A stretch of 64,000 bases of DNA. It comes from Tillus elongatus. Lineage: Eukaryota; Arthropoda; Insecta; Coleoptera; Cleridae. The stretch is from NCBI GenBank assembly GCA_964006375.1, contig OZ023267.1, forward strand, positions 15,139,471 to 15,203,470, given 5' to 3'. Shown here piece after piece: positions 34,899 through 47,323 of the stretch. Under the pieces are notes generated by a model, which was given only the letters and a program-made list of their open reading frames with translations, made no database searches and was not told the DNA's origin. A program made the translations under genes and the position numbers. The first letter of the stretch is position 1. Every line of letters starts with the position of its first letter.

Positions 34899-36387
34899 CC
34901 TTTACGTGATAGTAAAGGATTTTTTCACGCCCGAGGAGGTACCACCCCTTACATCAAGGAGCCGGTGAAGTCCCAACGGACGTTTCCGGTTCTGGTGTAT
35001 GAGTCGGTTTCCCTTATAAGCAAAAATGATGATGGCTCCTCCTTGTACAAAAGATTCCGGAGGCAAAATACCTCTCCATTCGGATCTCCGGGAGAGGGGT
35101 GTACAGGGGGCGCCAGCATCGAGATTTACAATATCCTTCTCGAATATATGTGGCCTAAATTCTAACGTGAACTCCGTCCACCATTTACTCCAGGCTAATA
35201 GGCCCCAACTCCTCTTCCTGACCGAAACTCAAATCAGTGCCAAAACAGCCACGAATCACCTTAATTTCCCGGGGTATGAGCTCCTTACTTCCTTTAGATT
35301 GCATGGAGGCGTGTGCACATACTTGCGTCACAATCTACCCTGCACCAGACTCCCTAATTTAGAAGCTGGAAGAAAATACATACTATGGACAAAACTCTCT
35401 CTCTCTCTCAGGGCTGTAACTAAATTCAACTGTTGCATTTACCGGTCACCTTCTGACAACAACTTTGTCCAGCTCTTTGACTACCTTTCTGAAAAAACCG
35501 ACCATCTGATTTCTGAATATCCTTCCTCCGAGGTCACTATTCTTGGTGACTTCAATGTCCATAATAAGGGATGGCTAGGATCTTCAAAAACCGATCCACA
35601 AGAAAGAGCAGCGGATGCCTTTGCAGTCAGAAATTCTTTGGCCAATATGGTTCATCAACCTACTTACTTTCCTCGCATCTCAACACACAGCTCAAATCCC
35701 TTGGATCTCTTTCTTACCACAAATCCTGACTGCTATAAGATATCAGTCACCGCCCCACTGGGTCGCTCAGACCACGGCATGGTCACTGCTTCCTGCGCAA
35801 TGCAACCCGAGGTCACACAGTCATCACACCCACGTATCGTTTGGCATTACAACTCCGCGAACTGGGACGAAATGCGAGATTACTTTTCTTCATTTCCATG
35901 GGCGTCTGTCTGCTTCTCTCATCCTGACCCCTCTGATATCTCACAAAACGTCACCGAAATTATCCAAGCTGGCATGGAATTATTTATTACACGTACAAAT
36001 AAAACCTCTGCAGCCACTCAAAAGCCCTGGTTCTCTAAATCACGTGACAAGGCCAGACTTGAAAAGGTCAAAGCGCACAAAAAGCTTCTACACAATCCCA
36101 GTCAAGAAAACCGCCAAGCATTTAACGACGCAAGAAACCGCTATGTCCGCATTCTTTTTGAGGCAAAAAACTCGTTTAATAACCACATCAAAAACAAAGT
36201 CCTCTTAAGCTCCAGCGGCAGCAAACCCTCCTGGACTCTTGCTAAATCTATTGGGAATAATTTCTGCAAGAGCACGTTCCCACCTCTTGTCTCAGGGGAT
36301 GAAATTGTTTCTACCGCCCTGGGCAAGGCTGAACTTTTTGCCTCGTTGTTCGCCGGCAATTCTACTCTCAACCCACCTCCAAATGTT

Positions 36388-36390
<3 letters not shown>
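34899..36390 (+). mobile_element. Non-LTR family J, copy A (5' end present, 3' part missing)
   Basis: Starts with CCTTTACGTGATAGTAAAGG (34899-34918), a 7-bp perfect stem that also opens copy F, so it is the true 5' end. It runs through the endonuclease and linker to AACCCACCTCCAAATGTTCA and then stops at (TA)n. Missing a 3' end while keeping the 5' end is the opposite of normal retrotransposon truncation. Confidence 0.85.
35026..36390 (+). CDS. Family J endonuclease and linker (open, truncated before RT)
   Basis: About 455 residues open without interruption, up to the point where TA codons (Tyr-Ile) take over. Apurinic-type endonuclease motifs: ISFSNICGLNSNVNSV at the start, the catalytic Glu in LLFLTETQISAKT, GGVCTYLRHNLP, the CCIYRSPSDNN block, ILGDFNVHNKGWLGS (catalytic Asp and Asn), NPLDLFLTTNP, and GRSDHGMVTA (catalytic Asp-His). 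This enzyme nicks target DNA to prime reverse transcription. A charged linker (KARLEKVKAHKKLLHNPSQE) leads toward the RT, which is absent here. The start at 35026 (MMMAPPC) is the first ATG of the frame, about 128 bp from the element 5' end. An ORF1 would not fit. Confidence 0.85.

Positions 36391-36481
<91 letters not shown>
36391..36481. repeat. (TA)n array, 91 bp, right half
   Basis: TA run between the truncated J copy A and the left part of R. Confidence 0.98.
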
Positions 36482-36483
<2 letters not shown>

Positions 36484-36605
36484 TGAAACTGACCCCGGAT
36501 GTGGGTTATAGAGATCCTAGTTAGTGCTCATTTGGAATTTTTTTTTCAAAATTCAAAAGGCGGGATCTCCCTATTTGTGAATTTTTTTTACGAAAATTCA
36601 CTAAT

Positions 36606-37288
36606 AATTAAAGTGAAAATATTAAGACAAAAATTAGTTTGATGTCTTCACATCTTTTTGCGGATAATTTCTGCTCTAATAGAGACTCATCCATCAAGAG
36701 AAACAAGAATATCTATATAACATTTCGGGACGCAGCCAGTGCGTTATGGTAGCGAATTTTCATGAAATGTTTCAAATTTGTATAACTCAATTCTCTATAA
36801 ACCTAGAAAGTTGAGTTTTGGTGGAGTATGAAAATACTTGTCTTGTTGCATATTTCGATCAACCAGATGATTCTTGATCGCTACATTCACTCCCAGAATT
36901 AAATTGGTCACCTATCTGTCGAGACTTGACAACTGTATCAGGGAGCGTTGATTTTTTTAATGCAAAATATACCTGCAGCAGTACGAGCGACATTGTATGT
37001 TGCAGTACATTGGACACCGCAATCTTACTTGTTTCTTCAGGAATGATAGGCTCATTCTTCTTGTTTACATGTGTATGTTCTGACCATCGTCAACCAATAA
37101 TTTCACATTTACTAAAAGATGCAACTTAGTCGTTTAAAAAATATGGATATGAGGTAGGTCCAGACAGTCCTAAAGTGCCGCACTATCCACTGTCCGGATC
37201 TGCCCCACCGTAACAAAAAGTATTTTACGTAACATACTTTTCGATTCAAAACAGTAGTGGCAATTTTATTCTAGGTTATGTAGCACAC
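36606..37288. other. U-type end fragment and unassigned sequence
   Basis: 36727-36800 carries GGGACGCAGCCAGTGCGTTA and GGTAGCGAATTTTCATG, a U/R terminus. The rest has no supported gene. Confidence 0.5.
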
Positions 37289-39037
37289 AGACTTGAAAAG
37301 GTCAAAGCGCACAAAAAGCTTCTACAGAATCCCAGTCAAGAAAACCGTCAAGCATTTAACGACGCAAGAAACCGCTATGTCCGCATTCTTTCTGAGGCAA
37401 AAAACTCGTTTAATAGCCACATCAAAAACAAAGTCCTCTTAAGCTCCAGCGGCAGTAAACCCTTCTGGACTCTTTCTAAATCTATTGGGAATAATTTCTG
37501 CAAGAGCACGTTCCCACCTCTTGTCTCAGGGGATGAAATTGTTTCTACCGCCCTGGGCAAGGCTGAACTTTTTGCTTCTTTGTTCGCCGGCAATTCTACT
37601 CTCAACCCACCTCCAAATGTTCAACCACCAACAGTCCCCAATGTCGCGCATAAAATGACGGATATCATTTTCAAAACTAGAAAGGTACGAAAGATGCTCT
37701 CTTCTCTTAATACCAGGAAAGCCTCTGGCCTTGACGAGATCCCAGCAATTGTTCTCAAAAAAATGCGCACCAGAACTTGCTCCTGTCCTGACTCGACTGT
37801 TTCAGACATCTTACAATAGAGGCATATTTGCTAGTTACTGGAAAACTGCTCGAGCACAACCCGTCCCCAAGAAAGGATCTAAAGCGCTTTCTAGCAACTA
37901 CAGGCCTATTTCTCTCGTTTCAGTCATATCTAAAGTGATGGAAAAGTATATAAACACCGAATTACTGAAATTTCTTGAAAACACAGTCTAATCCACGACA
38001 GGCAGTATAGATTCCGTCAGCGCAGATCAACTACCGACCTCCTTTCCTTTGTCACCCATTCTTGAAACAAGTCTATGGAACTACACGGTGAATCCCAGAT
38101 TGTCGCTCTAGACATATCCAAAGCATTCGACCAGGTCTGGCACGCAGCGCTACTTAATAAACTACCGGCCTATGGCCTACCACCAAAACTCTGTACGTGG
38201 ACAGCACATTTCCTCTCCAACCGGAGCATTTCTGTTGTCGTGGATGGCCATTCCTCTAAACTGTATCCAATTAATGCAGGAGTTCCTCAAGGTTCAGCTT
38301 TAGCCCCTACTTTGTTTCTTCCCCACATCAATGACCTCTCTAGCACATCCAACCCAGTTCACAGTTCCGCGGACGACAGCTTCCTCCACTCCAATATACA
38401 ATACACTAAGCCTGTCTCTTTAGCCCAACTAGATGAGGAATGCAGACTCATGGAGGGTTCTATCTCCGCGGATCTCCAAAATTTTTTAGACTGGGGAAGT
38501 AGAAATCTTGTACAATTCAACCCCACCAAATCACAGTCTTGCTTTCTTTCTCATAAGAGATACACCAGCCCTAGACCCATCACAATAAACAACCAAGTTA
38601 TTCAAAGTAATGAGTCCTTTTCACTTGTTGGCATCTCTGTGGATCAAAATCCCAATTGGCACCAACATGTCACATCAATTGCAGAAGCGGCTGCTAAGAA
38701 ATTAGGTTTCCTCTTCCGGGCTCGCAAATATTTTTCACCAGCTAATCCCTATACTTTATATACTTCACAAATAAGACCAAACCTCGAATACTGCTCCCAC
38801 ATCTGGGGTGCTGCTGCCGCTTCTACACCCTCTATCCTGGACTCCATTCAAAAGAGAGCTATACGTCTCATCGGTGACCCTACCCTTACCCAAAGGCTGC
38901 CATCCCTTGCCCACCGACGTGCCGTTGGTGACCTCTCTCTCTTTTATAGATATCTGCATGGGCACTGCTCAGAGGAGCTTTCTTCCATAGTTCCTCCACC
39001 TGCTGCCCCCAATAGATCTACCAGGGGAAGAGAGTGA
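37289..39037 (+). pseudogene. Family J linker and reverse transcriptase, frameshifted
   Basis: Open pieces: 37580-37819 (linker to SGLDEIPAIVLKK), 37731-37991 (NYRPISLVSVISKVMEKYI) and 38075-39037 (ALDISKAFDQVWHAALL, INAGVPQGSALAPTLFL, then SADDSFLHSN where YADD is expected, thumb with FSLVGISVDQNPNWHQHV, and IRLIGDPTLTQRLPSLAHRR near the end). The first frameshift is one extra A in an A-run near 37758 compared with copy C; another lies near 37990. The Tyr-to-Ser change in the active-site motif is a further defect. Confidence 0.87.
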
Positions 39038-39280
39038 ATGCACCCTTTTACTGTCCAGGTCACCAGACATAGAACATCTTGTTATGCCCGCTCTTTTGTC
39101 CCGAGGACTTCCAAGTTGTGAAACTCCTTGCCGGCACATTTTTTTCCTTCTCCCCCGAACCTCCAAACCTCCAAGTCCAGAATTAACAAGTTGCCTCTTT
39201 CCTCCTTGTCGACACCCACGGTACGATAGTATTTAGGCTGTAAGCCCTCGTGGTGTGTTGTTGAAATAAAAAAAAAACCA
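37289..39280 (+). mobile_element. Non-LTR family J, 5'-truncated copy B
   Basis: Begins in the linker (GACTTGAAAAGGTCAAAGCG, overlapping the last 335 bp of copy A) and ends at GTTGTTGAAATA followed by ten As at about 39268-39278. The overlap shows copies A and B are separate insertions or a rearranged pair, and not one element split by R. Confidence 0.87.
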
Positions 39281-39617
39281 CAGTAATCGAATCTTTAGCA
39301 TCCATCACATAAGCATGAAAGAATTACATGGTTAAAAATATTATAATCTTAGCAAGTGATGTATGTAATACTTGTTTTAAAGTCACTTCGAAATTATTTG
39401 AAAAACTTTTTAAAAACTTGAAATTATAACGCGTAACTTTGTGTCACAGCATTTGATCACGACGGTTAGCAACCGCTGGAAAAATACCTTTTAGAATCAT
39501 CGATAAAGGGGCAAATTCAAAGTGTCCGGAATTGCCCCGTGTACGAACTTGCCCCACTCTAAGTACTTATAAAGCTTTATTGCATTTAAAGGACTTTTAT
39601 ATATTTTTCCACATTTT
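39281..39617. other. Unassigned sequence
   Basis: No gene or known repeat seen. Confidence 0.4.
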
Positions 39618-39926
39618 TAGCGAATATTCATTTTAAAATTGCTAATGTAGAGGTCAATTTGTTCAAAATTCAGAAAAATATCTTCTAATGAGCCTAAATT
39701 AGAGTCCCTAGAACCCAAATTCTTGTACGAGCTCGTTAGGCAGTTCGTCAAAACCGTTCTCGAAAAATTTATTTGCGACAATTATAATCTTATTTCGATG
39801 AAAAATTTCGCACATGTATTTATAGAGACTTCATCACGTAGCAAAATTAAAGTATTTGGCTTAATAAAAAATACAGTTATCAGAACTTGACAGATTTTTA
39901 AAATATTCGCTACCATAACGCACTGG
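39618..39926 (+). repeat. R repeat without a (TA)n array
   Basis: Short diverged R: TTTTAGCGAATATTCATTTT, GCTAATGTAGAGGTCAAT, TAGAACCCAAATTCTTG, then directly GAGCTCGTTAGGCAGTTCGT and the right end CGCTACCATAACGCACTGG. The middle array is absent. Confidence 0.7.
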
Positions 39927-40794
39927 ACGTTGTATATTATTGCGAATACAAAGCTTGGCTTTTAAATGTAAGTAACTGTACAATTAATTTGTCATAATGA
40001 TAGCCAAATAATCAGACTCCATAATAGGTAAAGAAGGATGAAATTTAAACCTAAAACAATTAGATATCTTATTACTTAGAGGCATTCTTTGAATTAGGAT
40101 CCCAGCAAGAAGTTTTAACTGGTAATGTAAGACAGAGCTTCTCTAAAAATAGGAAAGACAAAATTATCAGTATACGCATGGTTCTACTGTAATTCCGATC
40201 TAAATGCGTACATTGAACTTTTCGCAAAGTATTTTTTCCGCCTACGAAAATAAACTCTGTTTGAAGATCCTGTTTATAAAGAGGAAAACCTAAAACATGC
40301 ACGTTGAAACTGTTTGAAAATACTTAAAAATAAATTCAACACCCTGGGATACAGGAATCAACAAAGTTGGTAATGCTGGTAGTTTTCTGATTTAGTTTTC
40401 TAATTCGTTAGCATTTCATACAAAAATCGCTAAAAACAGAAATTATATTACATATAATTTAAGCGGGTGAAAAATGTAATAAAAGTAAGTCCATTTTGAT
40501 ACCCTACTTTACAAAAATGGAGCTTTAAGAATAATTTCCGTTAAAGTTCAGTCGAAAAAACTGTAAAAAAGAAAAATACATAAAATGTGATAGGATTTGG
40601 ATAAATCATACTGAAATTTTTCGTCCAACGTAACTTCCCGGCAGAAGCTGCCCAGACCTTCTGGGCGGGAGGGTGTTATTTATTATTATTATTTTATTAA
40701 TTGTTCACAGTCTAATCAACGACTTGCTGGTAAAAATTTATGTGACCGATAACCCTTTCAGAAATAAAAATTTAATAACCGACCGAAATCCTTT
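39927..40794. other. Unassigned sequence with a (TTATT) tail-like tract
   Basis: 40630-40705 holds GGCAGAAGCTGCCC and CCAGACCTTCTGGGCGGGAG followed by TTATTTATTATTATTATTTT. It may be the 3' end of a non-LTR element or SINE. The remainder is unassigned. Confidence 0.4.
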
Positions 40795-40924
40795 TAGCGA
40801 TTTTTCATCAAGAAAAGTTAGCTTATAGAGAGGTAGCGAATCTTAAAAACTCTTTTCAAGCGCGAATTAGAGGCCAGAGAACTCAAAGGTGAGGTCAGTC
40901 TCAGATTTTACATATTTTATATGC

Positions 40925-40930
<6 letters not shown>
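40795..40930 (+). repeat. R repeat, left part
   Basis: TTTAGCGATTTTTCATCAAG, TATAGAGAGGTAGCGAATC, CGCGAATTAGAGGCCAGAGA, then the (TA)n array. The right part is not found beyond the mariner. Confidence 0.7.

Positions 40931-41017
<87 letters not shown>
40931..41017. repeat. (TA)n array, 87 bp
   Basis: TA run whose last TA abuts the mariner terminus at 41018. Confidence 0.98.
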
Positions 41018-41020
<3 letters not shown>

Positions 41021-42957
41021 GGTGGCGCATTGAAAACGAAACAGATCGATTTGCGTCCAGAGAACATTTTTTTTAAGAAACGCTGAAACACGTCAATTTT
41101 AATATTGAGGGGGACATGTTTTGACATAAAACTCAACTTTGTCACAGCAACCCCTTAAGGGTGGTGATAACAACCTTTATATTTTAAATAGGGAACATGG
41201 GTCGAGTGTTAGATCATTTGATAGCTCTTTCTTTTCTGAATTCAGCACACTATTTTTTTTTGAAGTTTTATCAACTTGTTTAAAAATTATTTACAGTTGA
41301 AGATGCAAAAACGCATTTCACTCATTCCAAAAAGAAATGTGCTGATAGTTAATGGTTTGTTGGTTTGTAAACAAAAAATTGACCATCAGAACATTTCTTA
41401 TCGGAATGAGAGAGATGAGGTTTATTATTTCAGTTTATCGGTCGGTTTGATATTTGATAGTACTACCGAAAACTAATTTCACAATGGTGTATTATGTAGA
41501 AGAAAGAGTTGAAATAATTACCCTTTTTTTTCAAAAACGATGACTGTGCCAACCGTGCCGCATATTTATTTAATGAAAGACAACGGAACAAACATGTTAA
41601 CAGAAAATACATTTTGGAGTTAGTTGCAAAGTTTCGACAAAGTGGTTCAGTAGCCAACAAAAAAACTGGATCCTGAACGTGAATTTCCGGTTAGAAATGA
41701 GACTACTGAGATTGAAGGTTTAGAACAAATTGCTGCAGACCCAACTTTGAGCACGAGAAAATTGGCCACTGTTTCAAACATCAAAAGAAGAACTATTCAC
41801 CGAATATTGAAGCATCATAAATTTCATCCGTATAAAATTCATCTTGTACAACAACTGAATGAAGATGATTTTGATCGGTGGCTGGAGTGTTGTGAAGTTA
41901 TGACTGCACGAATAGCTGATAACGGGAACTTTCTGTTCAATATATGTTTTTCAGACGAGTGTACGTTTTTATTAAACTCTACAGTCAATCGTCAATCGTC
42001 ATAATTGTCGTTATTGGGCAGATAATAATCCAAGAACTTTTCACGAAGTCCACACTCAAACTCCACAGAAATTGAATGTCTGGACTGGCATTTTTGGAGA
42101 CCGTTTAATCGGACCAATTTTTCTTGATGGCAATTTGAGTGGCGAAACGTATTTGTAGTTACTAGAATATATCGTTTACCCTCTACTAATTGACATTGTT
42201 GAAAATGATGATCGCTATCAAGAAAATCAATTAATGTTTCAACAATATGGAGCTCCTCTGCATTTTTTACAACGTCTTAGTAAGTTTTTAAACAGAGAGT
42301 TTCCAGGACAATGGATTGGGCGTAGAGGTGCTATTGAGTGCCCCCCTAGATCACCGGATTTAGCTCCTTTAGACTTCTTTCTATGGGGCCATTTAAAGAG
42401 TAGAATTTTCGCGACAGAACCGGAGTCTCTGGAAGAATTACGACCACGCATTATTGAAGAATGCCCTCTAATAACTCCACAAATACTCCAGAATGTCAGA
42501 GCTTGTTTTGAACAAAAGTTGTACTTTTGTATGGAAGCTGGTGGTCAAGAATTTAAACACTTACCTAACTGAATAAACATTTTTGAACGTTTGATTTTGT
42601 TTTTTAGTTTTTTTAACGAAAAATTGACTAATTAGTGCATTTCTTATCACAATGAATGAAATACGTTCTTGCAACTTCAACTGTGAATAATTTTTAAACG
42701 AGTTGATAAAACTTCCAAAAAAATCAATGTGCTGAATTCAGAAAAGAAAGAGCTTTCAAATGATCTAACACTCGACCCATGTTCCCTATTTAAAATATAA
42801 GGTTTGTTATCACCACCCTTAAGGGGTTGATGTGACAGAGTTGAGTTTTATGTCAAAACATGCCCCCCTCCATATTAAAATTGACGTGTTTCAGCGTTTC
42901 TTAAAAAAAATTCTCTGGACGCAAATCGGTCTGTTTCGTTTTCAATGCGCCACCCTG
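41018..42957 (+). mobile_element. Mariner (DD41D) with about 330-bp terminal inverted repeats
   Basis: Left end CAGGGTGGCGCATTGAAAAC, right end GTTTTCAATGCGCCACCCTG. The inverted repeats run about 41018-41345 and 42620-42957 and differ at few positions. TA precedes the left end; the right side shows GA, a mutated duplication. Between them lies a decayed transposase of the same type as at 1-788. Confidence 0.92.
41484..42572 (+). pseudogene. Mariner DD41D transposase, catalytic Asp lost
   Basis: ATG at 41484 (MVYYVEERVEIITLFFQK) opens the first helix-turn-helix. Frameshifts follow near 41535, 41660 and 42000, and a TAG lies near 42158. Later blocks are clear: STRKLATVSNIKRRTIHRIL, HPYKIHLVQQLNEDDFDRWL, FSDECTF (first Asp), PPRSPDLAPLDFFLWG (third Asp). 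The second Asp is replaced: the usual QQDGAP reads FQQYGAP at about 42243. The enzyme would be dead even without the frameshifts. The interval from this position to the third Asp is still 41 residues. The young-looking inverted repeats suggest mobilisation by an intact relative. Confidence 0.88.
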
Positions 42958-43539
42958 GAGAGAAGGAAATTTCATTTAAAGTTAAAATGACGAAGAGAAC
43001 TTTATTCGAGGCACGAGCGTTGTTTCAATTTTTTTAATATTAATAACATTTATAGGTAATGTAGCAGATTAGGGTATTGTTCGTTTTTTGAAAATAAAAT
43101 TCAGAAACATGCTTAGAGGAACCTTTTTATGCATTTACCATCGGACAAATGCTGTGATCTCAACTCCACAATACAGTTAAGAGACCTAAAGTAAATTTGA
43201 GGTTCTGTGCAAGGTAAACATGCTACAGCGGAGCTAGAAATGCAAACTGTAAAAAATTCACCCTACAGAAGTCCATAGAAAGGAGAAACTACTTACCAAC
43301 ACCGTTTCTCCATAAAAAAATCACTTTGCCCAATTGAAAAAAGAAAGTTAAATAATAAGCGTAATCTAATTCCTTAAAATTAAATAAATAACTAAAACTG
43401 CTACCAAAGCATCACAAAAAAGGGTCTATTTTAATTTAATTTTCTGCAAATAATTTAATAAAATAAAGAACAATCAAGATTGTAGCTAAAATTTAAGGCT
43501 TTTTAACTTCTTACGACATTTATGCTGCATAGCCGTTCA
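42958..43539. other. Unassigned sequence
   Basis: AT-rich, no supported gene. Confidence 0.4.
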
Positions 43540-44148
<609 letters not shown>

Positions 44149-45085
44149 AAAGATAAGAGGGAGAAAACCTTATGTGAATCAACTGCTTTTTTCTTTCCAT
44201 AATTATAAAAGAAGACATCTAATCACAATAAAAAATACTCCTATATTATACAGAAAGTATCAAAAGTAAATAATTCGACATTCGTGTTTACCTATAATAG
44301 TAGGTAGAAATGTAAAGAGATAGATGCACCTGAATCAACTAAAAAACTTCAATTATAAATTAACAAACCATTTGCTATTCCTCTAAGGGGAGGGGCTTAC
44401 TTAAAAATCCAAGAATTCCCACGACTTTTTACACATAAAAAACGACAAGACGCTCTAAAATGCGAACCCTTTTTTACAAGGGTCTGATATAGAATGCAAT
44501 TTATTTCACGTTTGGGCTTTTAGGTACCGTTATAAGGATGCAATTTTGTAGACAGATAACATTTTATGGTGAATTCAGATTATAGTTTCTGTCTCGCTTT
44601 TAGGAGACGCGCATCTCTGTTTATCTTGAAGATTTCTTACCTATTCGTAAACAAGGGCGTTTAAACTAATAAGGAGTAACCCTTCTTTTACCTGCAGCTT
44701 TCTATCGGGGGACCTGTCTCACTGACAGATATTTATACACTTGTTCACAAAAAAATTGCATCGGAATTATGCAGAAAAGTATAATAGATTTCTACCTGCC
44801 CTTTTTAGAAGAAAAAATATACAGTTATATAATGTGACGTCTTTTTTAGTAGCTTTGGCAAACATTTATGTAGAAATTGACCATCGAGTGACTTGAATAA
44901 AAATCAATGATTTTTTTAATCTTCAAAAGTGATAACGCAGCAGATTTGTTATGATAGCAAATTCTAATAAAGGTTGACTTTCATTTAATGAAGTCTGGAT
45001 GCAGCAAGTGCGTTCTGGTAGCTAATTTTCAAAGAAATACTTTGCAGATTTTGTTTGAAAATTGAAAATAAAACTTTTTTCTACG
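44149..45085. other. Unassigned sequence with U fragments
   Basis: 44993-45040 carries GTCTGGATGCAGCAAGTGCG, the U terminus; the rest is unassigned. Confidence 0.5.
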
Positions 45086-45098
45086 AAAATTCAGCGAA

Positions 45099-45311
45099 GG
45101 TAAGGTAAAGGTAAGATGCTTACTGGCAATTAGGCCATTGCTGACCCTTTTTGCTCATCTAAACTAACCTACCCTCCACCTTGAGCTCGACCTCAACGAT
45201 GACAGTGATTTTGAAAAATCATCCGCCGCCGGTGAGGCTCGAACCGTCGTCGACCCCCGAGTCCGTATTGGAAAGTCTGAATCGACTTTCCCGCACGGCC
45301 ACGGAGGCGCT
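45099..45311 (-). mobile_element. tRNA-derived SINE, full length
   Basis: A 213-bp element flanked by a perfect 13-bp target duplication AAAATTCAGCGAA at 45086-45098 and 45312-45324. On the minus strand it starts with a tRNA-like head: a box A-like TGGCCGTGCGG near the start and a box B GGTTCGAGCC, for RNA polymerase III transcription. It ends with a simple tail of TTACC-type units (GGTAAGGTAAAGGTAAG on the plus strand). It is markedly GC-richer than the surroundings. It depends on a LINE for movement; its partner is not identified. Confidence 0.88.
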
Positions 45312-45537
45312 AAAATTCAGCGAAAGAAAAACATGAAATAATTCTCTTTCACTGTAGATAAACCAAAAAAATACTTTTACAAAAATTAAAAAAAAATTGT
45401 TCTGCTAAAAATACTTTTCAACAAAATTCGATTTAATTTTTTCGACAAAATCCGGTTATGAATTTTTTTTTAAGAATTGTCAAAATGTAATTTTCCACGA
45501 ATTCCGCTAAAAATATTTTATCACAATTGGTTAAAAA

Positions 45538-45705
45538 TCTCTGGACGCAGCAAGTGCGTTATGGTAGCGAATTTTCTTTAAAATATTTTTTATAGCAAAT
45601 GTCTTTCTTTGATGAAAGCAGGCATCAAACTTTGTTGCCTATATAGTAGAAACAATGTACCATATTTCATCGAAATAAATTTATTGTTTGAAAAGATATA
45701 CATAT
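45538..45705 (-). repeat. U repeat, partial
   Basis: CTCTGGACGCAGCAAGTGCG, GTAGCGAATTTTCTTTAAAA, AAAGCAGGCATCAAACTTTG, ACAATGTACCATATTTCATC; it stops near 45705. Confidence 0.8.
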
Positions 45706-45715
45706 TTTTCAAAAG

Positions 45716-45965
45716 TCTGGATGCAGCAAATGTGTTTTGAATTTCCATAAAAATGTTTTTAATAGCAAATGTGAGCAGGCATCAATCTGATTATCGGTAT
45801 AGCTTATGTAGTAGTAACAATGTACTATATTTGATCAAAATTACTTATGGTTTGAAAATATACAAAATTTTTCCGAAAATAAACTTAAATGTTGGTTTCC
45901 TAACCAACAAAGCTTACGTTTATAGCAAATTGAGTTATTGAAATTTGAAGGATTTAATGAAAATT
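45716..45965 (-). repeat. U repeat, nearly complete
   Basis: GTCTGGATGCAGCAAATGTG to ATTTAATGAAAATTGGG. It lacks the far terminal hairpin and directly follows another partial U. Confidence 0.8.
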
Positions 45966-46286
45966 GGGTAAATTTGTAGATTAGCTCCACAACGCTTTTC
46001 AAAAAATTGTTTTCAGAAACATTACTAGGACCCCACCTGGATGCACAAACCACAAGAAAAATTTCTGGTTCACACCCTCCAAGGAAGTTACGAGACGGGT
46101 AGTGAATAGGGGTGCTGGGCGGGGTAGGTAGTAAAAAGGAAATATGAGCAGAAAAAGCGAAGAAAACTGCTTAAAAGCTGCCTATTTGAAGCCATATCCC
46201 CGTTAAACCCCGCCTACACGAGGCGGGAAGGAAAATGCCTACGACGAAGGAGCCAAGCCTCGCTATTACCCTGAGGTAAGGCCAGG

Positions 46287-46502
46287 AAACCAGTTTTTTT
46301 GGGAACATTTTAAGTTTATTTTCGGAAGGTTTTTGTACATTTTCAAAGAATAAATTTATTTTGATGAAATATGGTATATTGTTTCTTCTATATAGGTTAT
46401 ACTGGTAACCAAATTTGATGCCAGCTTTCTTAAAAAAAGTATATTTGCTATTAAAAACATTTTTACGAAAATTCACTACCATAACGCCCTTGTTGCGTCC
46501 AG
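46287..46502 (+). repeat. U repeat, partial
   Basis: GGAAACCAGTTTTTTTGGGA, ATAGGTTATACTGGTAACCA, ATATTTGCTATTAAAAACAT and ACCATAACGCCCTTGTTGCG then TCC. Confidence 0.82.
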
Positions 46503-46661
46503 ATTTTTTTTAAACATGTACAGACTTTGAAAAGCTGTATTTTTCATGTATCTTTTTCGTAATTGCAATTGATTTGTTTATAATCATCCCTAAAAGAATA
46601 ATTTCAAAATACTAAAATTTTAGATGTAAAATTTCAGGTTATAAAAAAAAGAGAAGGGCCT

Positions 46662-47112
46662 TGGGCTAGAGCGGGCGAATAAATTGGCGTTAAGCGGGCT
46701 ATTACGAACAAAGTGGACTGTAATTTGCGTTTGTTAATTAAGTAACGGTTTTAATGAAAAGAGAAGGGGCAAAAGCAGTGGAAATTGATGCAAACTCGTG
46801 AATGACCAAAAAGCCACTTACCTTTGTGAATTTCTTCTCTTGTCGAGTACTGGACTCACAGAAACTCGTGCGTGTCCCGGAAAAGGCTATCCTGGGTTGC
46901 TGGTGCGTTTAATGGATTTGTTAAGGCTGGTTTGACTGTATCACACACACATATAATTTTAAGGTAGCGGTACTATACGATATCGCGGTTTTGCGTTGCT
47001 GACTACTTAAGTTGTGTTCTTCTTGACGATTCGTGGAATTCTGGTCTGTTCTTCTTATCGCAAAATAAAGATTATAAATTCCACTGCTTTTACACTATAC
47101 GAGGAGCGAACA
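46662..47112 (-). repeat. BEL/Pao 3' LTR
   Basis: 451 bp, same length and apparently same sequence as 52912-53362. It lies downstream of pol in the element orientation, next to the G-rich tract. Confidence 0.95.
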
Positions 47113-47323
47113 TCCCGCCCGGCCAAAATGGCTGCTATAAGCAAGACATTTTTCTACACAAAAAAAATAATTAACGCGAAGGAGAAGCGATAACATGCGG
47201 CGGATAAGAAAAAAGAGAACAAGAAACAAAATAAATGATTATCCCGGTTAGCAAGAATCCACAAAACAATAAAAAGACTTAAAATAAAAAATTAAATTAA
47301 ATTAGAAACAAATACTACTACTA

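Noticed and set aside
36391..37288. A single J element interrupted by an R repeat
   Set aside because: The last 335 bp of J before the array (from 36051) recur at the start of the next J piece (37289-37623), so these are two overlapping copies and not one split copy.
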